Part shown: positions 8,684 to 16,929 of the stretch, in pieces | How positions within the stretch are numbered: position 1 is the first letter of the stretch | Layout of the letters: each line of letters opens with the position of its first letter | From: JAGVWJ01 sp964588555 | Lineage (GTDB): Archaea; Micrarchaeota; Micrarchaeia; Anstonellales; Bilamarchaeaceae | DNA: 64,000 nt | Direction: 5' to 3' | Assembly: GCA_964588555.1 (NCBI GenBank) | Contig: CAZPPT010000001.1 | Location: 1-64,000 of the forward strand | The notes under the pieces: generated by a model | The model's input: the letters and a program-made list of their open reading frames with translations, nothing else | Told to the model about the DNA's origin: nothing | Database searches by the model: none | Program-made: the position numbers and the translations under genes

Positions 8684-9841
8684 TTACAAAAATTGTAAAC
8701 CGCCGTCAGTCATTGCGGGAGGGAGAAGTTCGCGCTCGGCATCCTGCCCCTCTTGCCCATTTTGCAATATATAAGGCGACTTGACGCCTGTGATGATTGC
8801 GGTGACTCGTATTGTGTTTGCACTGGAAAGGTCGATCCGTGCGCCGACCTTTACGTTTGCATCCGGGTCGAAGTTGTTGGTGAGGCGCTCGCCGATCTTA
8901 ATGACGTCACCAAGCGTTAAGTCGCTTCCGCCCTCCACGTGGATAAGACACCCCTTTGCACCCTCGTAACTGACATCAAGAAGCGGGTGCTCAAGCGTGT
9001 CTTTTACCACCGCATCGACGCGTTCAACGCCGCTTGCCTCTCCCATTGAGATAAGCGAGATGCCGCCGCCCTGCATAATGGAGCGCACATCTGCAAAGTC
9101 GATATTCATAAGGCTTGGAAACATAATAGTGTCCGATATGCCCGTCACTGCCCTTGAGGTGACGCTGTCTGCAAACTCAAATGCCTTGTCAATTTGTAAG
9201 TTTGGTGCAAAGGTAGAGAGACGATTATTGTCAATCACGACAACCGTATCACAGGTTTTTGAAAGTTCAGTAATTGACTGCTGCGCCTTCTTGAGCCGCA
9301 CCCGCTCATGCTTGAACGGGTAGGTGACGATTGATACGACAATGGCACCCTGTTCCTTTGCGATCTGCGCAATAACTGATGCTGCGCCGCCGCCCGTGCC
9401 GCCGCCCATGCCTGCGCAGACAAATACGAGCTCGCACTCGCCGATTTCGGTCTTAAGCATTGCACGGTCCGCCTCTGCGCACTTGCGTGCGACTTCCGGA
9501 TAACCGCCTGCGCCAAGGCCGCGGGTGATTGTCTTACCTAAAAGGATTTTCTTATGTGCATTTACGACCTTGAGGTGCTTGCCGTCCGTGTTTATCGCAA
9601 TGGTACGTGCACTTTTAATCCCTTTTTCCATAAGCCGGTTCACTGAATTGCACCCTGCGCCGCCGACGCCAATAACGGTAATGCGGATCTGGCTTGAATC
9701 ATCGTGTTCGTTTTCCCCGTGGTCTTTTGCATGATCGCTTTTTGGGACTTCCCTTTGCATTTCTTGCACAGGTTTTTCCTGTACCTTAACAGAAGAATTT
9801 TCACGCGCAGCAGCTATGATATCATCAAACACGGGCACCAC
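8684..9841 (-). CDS. ftsZ: Cell division GTPase FtsZ
   Basis: Tubulin-family GTPase that forms the division ring. The nucleotide-binding start IRITVIGVGGAGCNSVNRL, the tubulin signature GMGGGTGGGAA and the T7-loop region (DFADVRSIMQGGG) are intact. An N-terminal tail of about 50 residues rich in charged residues precedes the core. The longest frame opens at ATG 9892, but its first 17 codons would cover the TATA element at 9858-9868. A run of in-frame GTG codons (9841, 9838, 9832) lies about 25 nt downstream of that element, so a GTG start is preferred. The C-terminus is short, ending DGGLQFL. Confidence 0.95.
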   Translation of the reverse strand: MVPVFDDIIAAARENSSVKVQEKPVQEMQREVPKSDHAKDHGENEHDDSSQIRITVIGVGGAGCNSVNRLMEKGIKSARTIAINTDGKHLKVVNAHKKILLGKTITRGLGAGGYPEVARKCAEADRAMLKTEIGECELVFVCAGMGGGTGGGAASVIAQIAKEQGAIVVSIVTYPFKHERVRLKKAQQSITELSKTCDTVVVIDNNRLSTFAPNLQIDKAFEFADSVTSRAVTGISDTIMFPSLMNIDFADVRSIMQGGGISLISMGEASGVERVDAVVKDTLEHPLLDVSYEGAKGCLIHVEGGSDLTLGDVIKIGERLTNNFDPDANVKVGARIDLSSANTIRVTAIITGVKSPYILQNGQEGQDAERELLPPAMTDGGLQFL

Positions 9842-9857
9842 CGAGTAGATTAACAGG

Positions 9858-9870
9858 TAAAAATTTATAA
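9858..9870. promoter_or_regulatory. Shared bidirectional TATA element, ftsZ / lemA
   Basis: AAATTTATAAGC reads as a TATA box on the plus strand about 26 nt before the LemA ATG (9893), and the reverse (TTATAAATTTTTA) reads as one on the minus strand about 25 nt before the GTG cluster proposed as the ftsZ start. Both transcripts would be nearly leaderless. The site is inferred from spacing only. Confidence 0.5.
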
Positions 9871-9892
9871 GCATAGCTGCTGAATAGGGCAC

Positions 9893-10441
9893 ATGGCCTT
9901 CGAGATAGCCCTCATGGTGGCGGCAGCAGTAATCTTATATGCATTATTCGTATTCAACAGTCTTGTCAGTGCGCGCCAAAAAGTAAAAAATAGTTGGGCA
10001 CAGGTCGATGTACAGCTCAAAAAACGTGCGGACATTGTATATAATCTTGTTGAAATTGTAAAATCATACGTGCGTTTTGAGAAAAAAACGTTAGAAAAGA
10101 TAACCCGCGAAAGAACAAACATATTGAATTCAGCAAACCAAAAAGAAACAATTTCTGAAAGTAATGCGCTTGCAAAAACATTTAAGGCGATTTTTGCAGT
10201 TGCTGAAAACTATCCAAACCTAAGGGCAAATGAGAGCTTCTTGGAATTACAAAAACAACTTATTGCACTCGAAGAGGATATTGCCTATGCACGCATGGTG
10301 TATAACGATGTAGTGACACTTTATAATACGGCAATACATTCGTTTCCTGCAAATATGATTGCGCCGTTATTTGGTTTTCATGAAGAGCGCCACCTTGAAG
10401 CAAGCGATATTGAACGCACGGGCGTAGTGGTGAAGTTATGA
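9893..10441 (+). CDS. lemA: LemA family protein
   Basis: 182-aa LemA protein: one N-terminal membrane helix (ALMVAAAVILYALFVFNSLVSA) followed by a long helical bundle typical of the family, with KNSWAQVDVQLKKRADIVYNLVEIVKSY, the mid-helix FLELQKQLIALEEDIAYARMVYNDVV, and NTAIHSFPANMIAPLFGF. Orientation is probably N-out with a cytoplasmic or external helical domain; the role is unknown. Its stop codon overlaps the DUF2207 start (ATGA), so the two are cotranscribed. LemA next to DUF2207 is a recurrent pairing in bacteria and archaea. Confidence 0.92.
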   Translation: MAFEIALMVAAAVILYALFVFNSLVSARQKVKNSWAQVDVQLKKRADIVYNLVEIVKSYVRFEKKTLEKITRERTNILNSANQKETISESNALAKTFKAIFAVAENYPNLRANESFLELQKQLIALEEDIAYARMVYNDVVTLYNTAIHSFPANMIAPLFGFHEERHLEASDIERTGVVVKL

Positions 10442-12198
10442 ATACAAAAATAGTAGTTCTTTTATTACTTTTTGTCGCCACATTCCATGCAAAAAGTTAC
10501 GTAATATCGGAAGCGCACGTTGATTATCATCTCAACCAAGATGGGTCGATTGATGTTACTGAAGAGATAACGTATAGGCTAAGCGGAACATTTCAAGAGC
10601 TTTATCTCCAAAAGCCACCTGATCTAAAAATACGAAATGAAAGTGGGATGTGCGAGCCACGCGAAAAACCCTGCCGCTTTTTTACCCAGTCAAATGGTGG
10701 CTGGCACGAGCTTGTTGTTGCACGGGATTTTTCTGACGAAACGGTGACTGCACGATTTTCGTATACGCTTGATGAAGAGATTCTTGAACAGAAGGATACC
10801 GCGCAGTTTTTCTACCAGGCATGGGGTGCAGAATGGCAAAACCAGGTAGGGAATCTTGAAATAACTGTTCATTTACCAGGTGACGCAAAAGAAACAACCT
10901 ATTTTGTTCATTCGGAAAACGCGTTTGGAGAAACAGAATATATGGCAAGTGAAGTAAAAATGCGGGCGAGTCAAAATGAGATTACGCTTGCCTCCACGGA
11001 TCATGCGCCTGCAACGTATGTTGAAATAAATCTCCTTATGCCAAAAGAGTGGTTTTTCTCTTTAAGAAAAGCAGACACATACATGACAAAGGCAGAAATA
11101 ATAGAAGGTGAGAAAAAAGAGGAGGAAAATAGAATCAAAATGGAGGAACAACAAAAAAAGAATCAAGAAATAGCAAATATGATAACGCTTCTTGTACTCC
11201 TTATGATGCCAGCATCATTTGTAATTCTCTATATGCGCTACGGGCGTGAAAAATCACTTGGAGAACTTGGGTATAACGCAGTATATGAACGCGAGCCGCC
11301 TCAAAATATATCTGCAGCAGAAGCAGAAGTGCTCCGTACAGGGAGCATATCCCCAAACTCAATAAGTGCCGAGCTCCTCTACCTTGCAAAGGAAGGGCAT
11401 TTAGAAATTGAAGAGACTGCCGAGTTTGGCGGGAAAAAGGCCTTTATAAGGACAGTTCCGCATGCGCATGCAGAACTACTCAAGCCACACCAACTTGCGC
11501 TTCTTACCTACATTAATACTAATGCGATAAATGGGAGATTCAACCTTGAACAATTCGACGGCGCGGGATACGGCACGCTTTACGATACATTTTCAAAATA
11601 TATCAATGGGCGACATAAGGAATACTTCAACAGCAAGGGAAACAATTATTTTGCGGGAACTGGATTTATCATCCTTTTTGGATCATTTTTATCATTATTT
11701 ATCGCTGGCTTTCTTGGTTTTGAATCTCTTCTTGGATTTAACCAGTTCTGTGCGCTTTTTGTCTTATTTATAGAATTTTTCTTAGGCATACTCCTTGTGG
11801 CGTCAAAACCAGGCATTCTTGGCAAATTCACGCCTGAAGGGCGAGTGATTTCTGAGAAGTGTAAAAACTTTGCAAAATTCCTAAGCGAATATACGCTTCT
11901 TAAGGAACGGAAAATTACCGACATAACAGTATGGGAGACGTATCTGGTGTACGCAACTGCGTTTGGTATTTCTGAAAAGGTGCTTGAGGTAATGAAACTC
12001 TCGATTCCTGAAAGTAAACTTGAGCGTTCTTCTTCACTCTACCGCAATAGATCTTCGTTTGCAGCTGCTCGCTTACGCATTGGAAGTGCGACGCGTTCAC
12101 TCCTTGCAAGCCGCTCTCGCTCCTCTGGAGGGGGGAGAAGCGGTGGCGGATTTGGCGGCGGACGCGGTGGTGGTGGCGGAGGGGGCGGGGCGCGATAA
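10438..12198 (+). CDS. DUF2207 membrane protein with Gly-rich tail
   Basis: 586-aa protein. A signal peptide (about residues 1-20, IVVLLLLFVATFHAKS) is followed by an external beta-rich DUF2207 domain (YVISEAHVDYHLNQDGSIDVTEEITYRL). A membrane helix at about 245-262 follows a Lys/Glu-rich coiled segment. Next come a cytoplasmic region (SLGELGYNAVYEREPPQNISAAEAEVLRTG), two further membrane helices near 405-460, and a C-terminal low-complexity tail of Gly, Arg and Ser. This order is typical of DUF2207 proteins, which often end in glycine-rich tails. Partnered with LemA by a 4-nt overlap. Confidence 0.9.
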   Translation: MNTKIVVLLLLFVATFHAKSYVISEAHVDYHLNQDGSIDVTEEITYRLSGTFQELYLQKPPDLKIRNESGMCEPREKPCRFFTQSNGGWHELVVARDFSDETVTARFSYTLDEEILEQKDTAQFFYQAWGAEWQNQVGNLEITVHLPGDAKETTYFVHSENAFGETEYMASEVKMRASQNEITLASTDHAPATYVEINLLMPKEWFFSLRKADTYMTKAEIIEGEKKEEENRIKMEEQQKKNQEIANMITLLVLLMMPASFVILYMRYGREKSLGELGYNAVYEREPPQNISAAEAEVLRTGSISPNSISAELLYLAKEGHLEIEETAEFGGKKAFIRTVPHAHAELLKPHQLALLTYINTNAINGRFNLEQFDGAGYGTLYDTFSKYINGRHKEYFNSKGNNYFAGTGFIILFGSFLSLFIAGFLGFESLLGFNQFCALFVLFIEFFLGILLVASKPGILGKFTPEGRVISEKCKNFAKFLSEYTLLKERKITDITVWETYLVYATAFGISEKVLEVMKLSIPESKLERSSSLYRNRSSFAAARLRIGSATRSLLASRSRSSGGGRSGGGFGGGRGGGGGGGGAR

Positions 12199-12199
12199 C

Positions 12200-12346
12200 A
12201 TGAAAAGTAAAAAACCAACATGTAGCAAATGCGGATCAAACGAGCTAGTTCCAGAAGTTGCGCGTTGGGAAATGAAAGGTAAAGAACACTGCAAACCGTA
12301 TCTCAGATTGCACTGCAAAAAATGCGGGCATTGGGACACGGCATAA
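12200..12346 (+). CDS. Small zinc-ribbon protein
   Basis: 48-aa protein starting one nucleotide after the DUF2207 stop codon. It holds two CxxC pairs (CSKCG near residue 8 and CKKCG near residue 39) that could bind one zinc ion, and a third possible ligand pair, H30 and C31. It resembles a free-standing zinc ribbon. It is the third gene of the LemA-DUF2207 transcription unit. No further function can be read. Confidence 0.6.
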   Translation: MKSKKPTCSKCGSNELVPEVARWEMKGKEHCKPYLRLHCKKCGHWDTA

Positions 12347-12378
12347 ATCAGCGATTTCTCATTAACTCCTCGTACTTC

Positions 12379-12465
12379 TTACGGTTCCTTTCTGCGAGTA
12401 TATTCATCAATATGACTGCCCATTTCGTTCGGCTGATCAGTCCGCTCAATCTTTAGCCGATCCAT
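12379..12465 (-). pseudogene. Possible remnant of a small gene
   Basis: A 28-codon frame (MDRLKIERTDQPNEMG...) stops at 12379. A shifted frame continues with a protein-like helix (ILAERNRKKYEELMRNR) to about 12352. The two together look like one short charged protein broken by a frameshift, lying just downstream of the 521-aa gene. The evidence is weak: only amino-acid composition and continuity across frames. Confidence 0.2.
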
Positions 12466-12499
12466 CCCGCAAGCTAAGAAATTTTTAATTGGATTATCC

Positions 12500-14065
12500 C
12501 TAAAAACCTACATGGGCTGAGAGAAGATACAAACTGCCGCCCTTATATGGCGGATTGCGTCCGTAGGGAGCCAGATCTAAAAAAGAACCTTCCAACGAAA
12601 GGCGTATGTTCCCGACTGATTTTTCAAACATCGCCCGCGCGTTTGGGCCGTGCCCATAATTTGTTAAAGTGTATCCGAGTGCCTGATTAAAAACAAGGTC
12701 AAAAATACTAAACGAGGCAGAAAAACCTACTGTAAGAGTTTCGCCAACGCGTAATTTTTCAAATGCCTCCCGCAAGCCATCATTTTTATCCGCACCAAAT
12801 TCAGTTTTAAAATTACCAATCCTCGCTTCCCCGTGCCCAAAAAGGTAAACTTTCGCAGTCTCCTGGTCTATAATAGGCCACCGCGCTGCTGCATCGACAC
12901 CAAAATCAAGAGTGGTGATCATGCTCTCCGCATACATATATCGCCCATAGGCACTGCCAAAAATAAGACGAGCAATCTCAAATCCATCATTATCAAAAAG
13001 GCTTAACGGAACGCCGATCAATGCCTTTAAGCCAGTCATTGTCTGGGGTTTCGCCGCGATTGTTCTTGTAAACGTATAAGATCCTGGCACTATTGTAGTG
13101 ATAATGCCGCTTTTTAACATAAAATCAGAAATCCGAACTTGCTCAGGCGCCAAAAAACGAAGAGAAGCAGAAAGACCCTTATACTGTACTTCTTGCTCCG
13201 GATCCCTTCTTAATAAAAATAGATCAACCGACGGCTCGGAAAGGGGGATTAGTTTAGCAAGCTGCGAAATCCTTCGCTGTTCTAACTGCCGGTTTTTCCC
13301 CAGTGCGTCAAATAGCTCATTTGATTTCTCATAATCACGAGTTGCTTCAGGAAGCATGCCCAATGCACTATATGCACCAGACCTCAGCACATATAAAAAT
13401 GGGTCATCCGGACTGGCGGCTATTAATTTAGTTAATTCTGTAACATCCCTATTATATGATGTGTCTTCTTCCGGATAAATAACCGGTGGAAGGTAGAAAC
13501 AATAAAGAAGGAATCTCATTTCGGAAGTTTCGATAATCCTATGCGCGGGATAGCGGGCGCTCAAATCCGAGATATCAAAATAGTTTGGTCCAAAAAAAAG
13601 AAAATATGATGGTTCAGTCGTTTCAAACGCAAAATGATTAGTTTTTAAAAAGATATGGGTGAATGTCGGCTGACGAGTAAAAACCATTTGCGTTTCTATA
13701 CCGAGTTGGTTTGCAACGTCGTAGAAGAGAAATGCGGAATTATCGCAGTCAAAAAGTCCTGAATCAAGAGAGGTATATAACTCGTGCTTATCCCCAAAAT
13801 GGCCATATTTAATCCCAAGATTACTGTAGACAACGCCTGCCACACTCTTGATAAAGGCCTCTTCCTGCGCTTTTCCTTCAAGCCCCGCAATATCAGCACG
13901 CACTATCCCTGCGATACTGGAGACAAGTGCATCCCACTTTTTTATGTGCTCGGCAGCTGCCTTTGGATCTTCTAGTAACTCACGCGCAATCCGCTTTGCA
14001 CCAATACTGCTAAGCGAATCAACTTGCGATATTCTTACCGGAACCTTGTCTACTTTTTCCTGCAA
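12500..14065 (-). CDS. Transglutaminase-like / TPR / beta-strand-rich protein
   Basis: 521-aa protein. Residues about 65-160 resemble a transglutaminase-like fold, with Cys107 in FDCDNSAFLFYDVANQLG, His137 in FTHIFLK and Glu148 in FAFETTEP as a candidate triad. About 195-245 is TPR-like (SPDDPFLYVLRSGAYSALG, EATRDYEKSNELFDALG). About 300-521 is rich in alternating beta strands and ends in Phe (GSLYLLSAHVGF), like an outer-membrane barrel strand. No ATG is available: the frame is open without one back to a stop at 14168-14170, so a TTG (14065) or other non-AUG start is required. No signal peptide is seen, which is odd for such a C-terminus; 5' truncation is possible. Confidence 0.6.
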   Translation of the reverse strand: MQEKVDKVPVRISQVDSLSSIGAKRIARELLEDPKAAAEHIKKWDALVSSIAGIVRADIAGLEGKAQEEAFIKSVAGVVYSNLGIKYGHFGDKHELYTSLDSGLFDCDNSAFLFYDVANQLGIETQMVFTRQPTFTHIFLKTNHFAFETTEPSYFLFFGPNYFDISDLSARYPAHRIIETSEMRFLLYCFYLPPVIYPEEDTSYNRDVTELTKLIAASPDDPFLYVLRSGAYSALGMLPEATRDYEKSNELFDALGKNRQLEQRRISQLAKLIPLSEPSVDLFLLRRDPEQEVQYKGLSASLRFLAPEQVRISDFMLKSGIITTIVPGSYTFTRTIAAKPQTMTGLKALIGVPLSLFDNDGFEIARLIFGSAYGRYMYAESMITTLDFGVDAAARWPIIDQETAKVYLFGHGEARIGNFKTEFGADKNDGLREAFEKLRVGETLTVGFSASFSIFDLVFNQALGYTLTNYGHGPNARAMFEKSVGNIRLSLEGSFLDLAPYGRNPPYKGGSLYLLSAHVGF

Positions 14066-14120
14066 TGGTGGCCGATTTGTATCAGGGGCAAATAGATAAC
14101 TGCCGGAACCAGAGATAGCC

Positions 14121-14885
14121 TCACCTAATATAAGAAACTCCCTTGCCTTCTGCCTCGTACGGCGTGATCATGGTTTTCTGCACTTCCTGTTCAATTTTCT
14201 TAAGCATGGTCTCGCTTTCCTTTGCCTTTTCCTCGATCTTCTTCATGTCAATAGTGAAATCCAGGAAACGCGCGAGAAGCGAAATGACATTTTTTGCGGC
14301 AGTGACGTCGACATAGCCGCCATGTGTCTCTGCCATGACGCAGATGCCCGGTACGCCATGCAACCTGCCAAGCGCCGGAAGAAGGCCTGCCGCACCGACA
14401 ATGGAGCCCTTTGCCTCACCAAACTGGACACCCAGTTTTTTGAACTTTGCAAGAAGGCCTTTTGACGTGGTGACACCGAATATGCGGCGCTCCTCGTTTA
14501 CCTTTCCGGTGCTGTAGCCGCCAACCGTAATAATAAGGGAAACGCCAAGTTTTTTTGCATACGAAATAATCCGCTCAGCCACCTCATATTGGCCAACGGT
14601 CGACATGGCCTGTATGTCTCCAGTGAGAAGATAGATATCGCGCTTTTTTACCCGTATGAGGTAGATACGGTTGTTGATAAGGCGCATGCCTCCTTTTTTG
14701 GTCATGAACACCTGATGGGGAAAATGGGGGGAAAAGAGGTCTGCGACCTTTTTTGCCTTGAGTTCTTCTGCAAGGTAGCGGCCAACGACCCTGCCAATAA
14801 GGCCGATGCCTGGAAGGCCAACGACAAGTACGCCGTCCTTTGACGGCTTGATTTTTACCTTGTCTACGATGATAGTATCCTTCAC
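14121..14885 (-). CDS. PAC2-family proteasome-assembly-like protein
   Basis: About 254 aa. LVVGLPGIGLIGRVVGRYLAEEL near the N-terminus, ITVGGYSTGKVNEERRIFGVTTS in the middle and LLPALGRLHGVPGICVMAETHGGYVDVTAAKNV further on are typical of archaeal PAC2 proteins, homologues of proteasome assembly chaperone 2. A long charged helix ends the protein. The GTG at 14885 overlaps the Nop10 stop (GTGA) and has GGTG 6 nt upstream, so it is preferred over the in-frame GTG at 14894. Gene order L44e-S27e-eIF2alpha-Nop10-PAC2 is conserved in archaea. Confidence 0.93.
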   Translation of the reverse strand: MKDTIIVDKVKIKPSKDGVLVVGLPGIGLIGRVVGRYLAEELKAKKVADLFSPHFPHQVFMTKKGGMRLINNRIYLIRVKKRDIYLLTGDIQAMSTVGQYEVAERIISYAKKLGVSLIITVGGYSTGKVNEERRIFGVTTSKGLLAKFKKLGVQFGEAKGSIVGAAGLLPALGRLHGVPGICVMAETHGGYVDVTAAKNVISLLARFLDFTIDMKKIEEKAKESETMLKKIEQEVQKTMITPYEAEGKGVSYIR

Positions 14886-15052
14886 ATGCCACACCCGATA
14901 TGGTCAGTTATATTCTTTGCAACCCTCCGGTATGAACCGTACGGGTCAAGGGATTTAAATGAAAGGGGATGTGCGGATTCTGCCAAAAGACCGCAATGAT
15001 AAGAAGAGATGGTATACGAATGGCATACGACGCAGCGTTTCATTTTTTTCAT
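14882..15052 (-). CDS. nop10: H/ACA RNP protein Nop10
   Basis: About 56-aa Nop10, the small zinc-binding subunit of H/ACA ribonucleoproteins that guide pseudouridylation of rRNA. The family pattern MKRCVVCHSYT...HPLSFKSLDPYGSYRRVAKN is clear. The first CxxC pair (CVVC) is present; of the usual second CxxC pair only one Cys (HCG) remains, as in many Nop10 proteins that have lost zinc ligands. The start is set at ATG 15052, just after the eIF2alpha stop; an upstream ATG at 15064 would overlap that gene. Confidence 0.9.
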   Translation of the reverse strand: MKKMKRCVVCHSYTISSYHCGLLAESAHPLSFKSLDPYGSYRRVAKNITDHIGCGM

Positions 15053-15056
15053 TATC

Positions 15057-15821
15057 CTATTCACCCTTTACGCGCTTGAAGTCAAAATCACAGTTATTCT
15101 TCTCTGCAAAGTCTTTTATATGTTCCAGTGCCTTTGCAAGGACTTTCTCCGCATCCTTATATGCCTCACCGATTACGGAGACCTTATAGGAGGGTGCGCC
15201 AAGATAATGGATGCGAACATTTTTGTTCTTGACTGAGAGGCCCTGCTTGACCTTTTCTATGCCGTCGCCATCATAACACGTCAATAAGACAACTGCGGAT
15301 ATCTCAACAACCCGCTTCTTGATGTTCTTCTGCGCAATATCATATATTGCTGCCTTAAGCGAATCTGGCAGGTCGATATCGTCAAGCGCCTTCGGGTTCT
15401 CAAACGCAGCCTGGAATGCGGAAAACGCATTTCCAAACTCGCCTTCAAGCCGCGCCTGAATTTCCTGGACTGAAAGTTTTGTTTTTGATTCCTTCACTGA
15501 AAGCTCAAGCAGCTTTTCGGCCCGCTTTTCAGAGCGCATTTGCTCCTGTTTTTTCCGTTTTTCTTCCTCGCTTACCCGTTTTAATGAGACATCAACCTGG
15601 TTCTTCTGCGTATCGATGCGATACACCTTGACAACAAGACGCTGCCCTTCAGAAATAAATTCATGAATATTTTTTATCCACCGGGGGGCGACCTCGCTTA
15701 CGTGCAGGAATGCCTCACGGTTGCCATACTCAGGAAGTATACAAAATGCGCCATACGGAAGGATCTTTTTAATGATTGCAAAAACAAGCTCATTTGGCTC
15801 AGGTAGTTCTATGTCTGCCAT
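15057..15821 (-). CDS. eif2a: Translation initiation factor aIF2 subunit alpha
   Basis: 254-aa alpha subunit of archaeal initiation factor 2, which delivers initiator tRNA. An N-terminal S1 domain (ELVFAIIKKILPYGAFCILPEYGNREAFLHVSEVAPRWIKN) is followed by a helical domain and a C-terminal alpha/beta domain (VRIHYLGAPSYKVSVIGEAYKDAEKVLAKALEHI). The start is the ATG at 15821 (MADIELPEPNE), whose A is shared with the S27e stop codon (TAATG); a longer upstream frame is an overlap artefact. Part of the L44e-S27e-eIF2alpha-Nop10-PAC2 operon. Confidence 0.97.
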   Translation of the reverse strand: MADIELPEPNELVFAIIKKILPYGAFCILPEYGNREAFLHVSEVAPRWIKNIHEFISEGQRLVVKVYRIDTQKNQVDVSLKRVSEEEKRKKQEQMRSEKRAEKLLELSVKESKTKLSVQEIQARLEGEFGNAFSAFQAAFENPKALDDIDLPDSLKAAIYDIAQKNIKKRVVEISAVVLLTCYDGDGIEKVKQGLSVKNKNVRIHYLGAPSYKVSVIGEAYKDAEKVLAKALEHIKDFAEKNNCDFDFKRVKGE

Positions 15822-15988
15822 TAGCCGACCTCTTTGGTTACCTTTGCAAAGAACGCGCTTTCCCCTCCCCGCGGGACGACGATTGGTGTCGAACACGACT
15901 CGCAGGAAATGGAAGTTGTCGAATGGCTGAATACCGTGCGTTCAGTGCCGCATTTGCATTTTATCCGTAAAAACTTGCTTGTCATCAT
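15821..15988 (-). CDS. rps27e: Ribosomal protein eS27 (S27e)
   Basis: 55-aa small-subunit protein of the zinc-ribbon S27e family, identified by FLRIKC near the N-terminus, TVFSHSTTSISCESC and the C-terminal VVPRGGES...VTKEVG. The first zinc knuckle reads C-K-C-G rather than the usual C-x-x-C, one residue shorter, while the second is a normal CESC. Two adjacent ATGs (15988, 15985) could start it. It lies six nucleotides after L44e and overlaps the eIF2alpha start by one base. Its short length makes it easy to miss. Confidence 0.92.
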   Translation of the reverse strand: MMTSKFLRIKCKCGTERTVFSHSTTSISCESCSTPIVVPRGGESAFFAKVTKEVG

Positions 15989-15994
15989 AATCAC

Positions 15995-16279
15995 CTATGC
16001 ACGTAATTCAACTTTTTTCTTGGTCCTTCCGCCGCCAAGCACCTTTTCGTGCTTCTTCTTGCAGGCGCTGCAGGTAAGCGTGAGTTTCTGGCGCTTTCCC
16101 TGTTTCTTTACGGTCTTTTCACCTGCGCGCTTACCTCCGTGGCCTTCAAGGCTTCGTTGGTGCGCACGGTTACCTGCCGCAAGGGTGCGTGCCTTTCCTT
16201 TGCTTGCAACTTTAACGCCGTGCTTCTCGTGCTTTTTGCAGAAAGGGCAGTATGCATTTATTTCTTTTGGGAATTTCAT
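15995..16279 (-). CDS. rpl44e: Ribosomal protein eL42 (L44e)
   Basis: 94-aa large-subunit zinc protein. The family signature is present: KEINAYCPFCKKHEKH at the N-terminus, then the basic middle with AAGNRAHQRSLEGHGGKRAG and the second pair TCSACKKKHEKVLGGGRTKKKVEL. Four cysteines (two CxxC) can bind one zinc ion. First gene of the translation part of the operon, 64 nt downstream of the GINS gene. Confidence 0.97.
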   Translation of the reverse strand: MKFPKEINAYCPFCKKHEKHGVKVASKGKARTLAAGNRAHQRSLEGHGGKRAGEKTVKKQGKRQKLTLTCSACKKKHEKVLGGGRTKKKVELRA

Positions 16280-16343
16280 ATCATAAACCTCTTTTACTCT
16301 AGTGAAAATAGAGAAGATAATTGTAATGGGAAGGATTTAAAAA

Positions 16344-16853
16344 TCAAACTAATTCGGCAAGCTGCGACTTCAAAAGCCACTCGGCTTCAGGCGTTGGAAG
16401 GGTCGCCTCCTCGCCCGGTTTAAATGGGCCGTACACTGAATTGTCAAGCCCCTTGTACTGCTCGACGTCCTTTACTATTTTTATTTTTTTAACCGGTTTT
16501 GGTTCAGAGGTCTCGCTTGACCAGGCGTCAAGGAGTTCCTTACGGTACGAGGTAACGATGCGCGACAGCTCGGTAAGCAATTCCGCCTCGATCCGCGGGA
16601 GCGAGTCAAACGACTGATTGCGAAGCGCAAGAAGGACGAGCTTTTCCTCGCGCTTAAGCTGGATGATTTTGACCAGTTTTTTTATATTCTCATACTCCTT
16701 TATCGCAAGAAGCGACTGCGAGCTGATCGCCTCTTCCTTTTTTGCCTTAAGGAATGCCGAAACTTCCTCGTAGAATGAGTCGCTTAATTTCGTAAGGCCT
16801 GCGGACTCGGTCTCTTTTTTTTGTATTTCCCGTAAAAAAGAATATGTGATCAT
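16344..16853 (-). CDS. GINS replication complex subunit (Gins51/Gins15-like)
   Basis: 169-aa protein with a helical A domain (about residues 1-105) followed by a small beta B domain at the C-terminus (DVEQYKGLDNSVYGPFKPGEEATLPTPEAEWLLKSQLAEL). This A-B order is typical of archaeal Gins51. The GINS complex links the MCM helicase and GAN/Cdc45-like nuclease at the replication fork. Its position directly upstream of L44e-S27e-eIF2alpha is common in archaea. Confident for GINS; the subunit type is inferred from domain order. Confidence 0.88.
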   Translation of the reverse strand: MITYSFLREIQKKETESAGLTKLSDSFYEEVSAFLKAKKEEAISSQSLLAIKEYENIKKLVKIIQLKREEKLVLLALRNQSFDSLPRIEAELLTELSRIVTSYRKELLDAWSSETSEPKPVKKIKIVKDVEQYKGLDNSVYGPFKPGEEATLPTPEAEWLLKSQLAELV

Positions 16854-16929
16854 GAATGCACCTGCAAAATAAGAGAAGCAGTATAATTACGGCAGTACAA
16901 TTAAAAAATGGAACGGAAAAAAGAAAAAA

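Noticed and set aside
15834..16286. 150-codon plus-strand frame over S27e and L44e
   Set aside because: The opposite strand encodes two clear ribosomal proteins.
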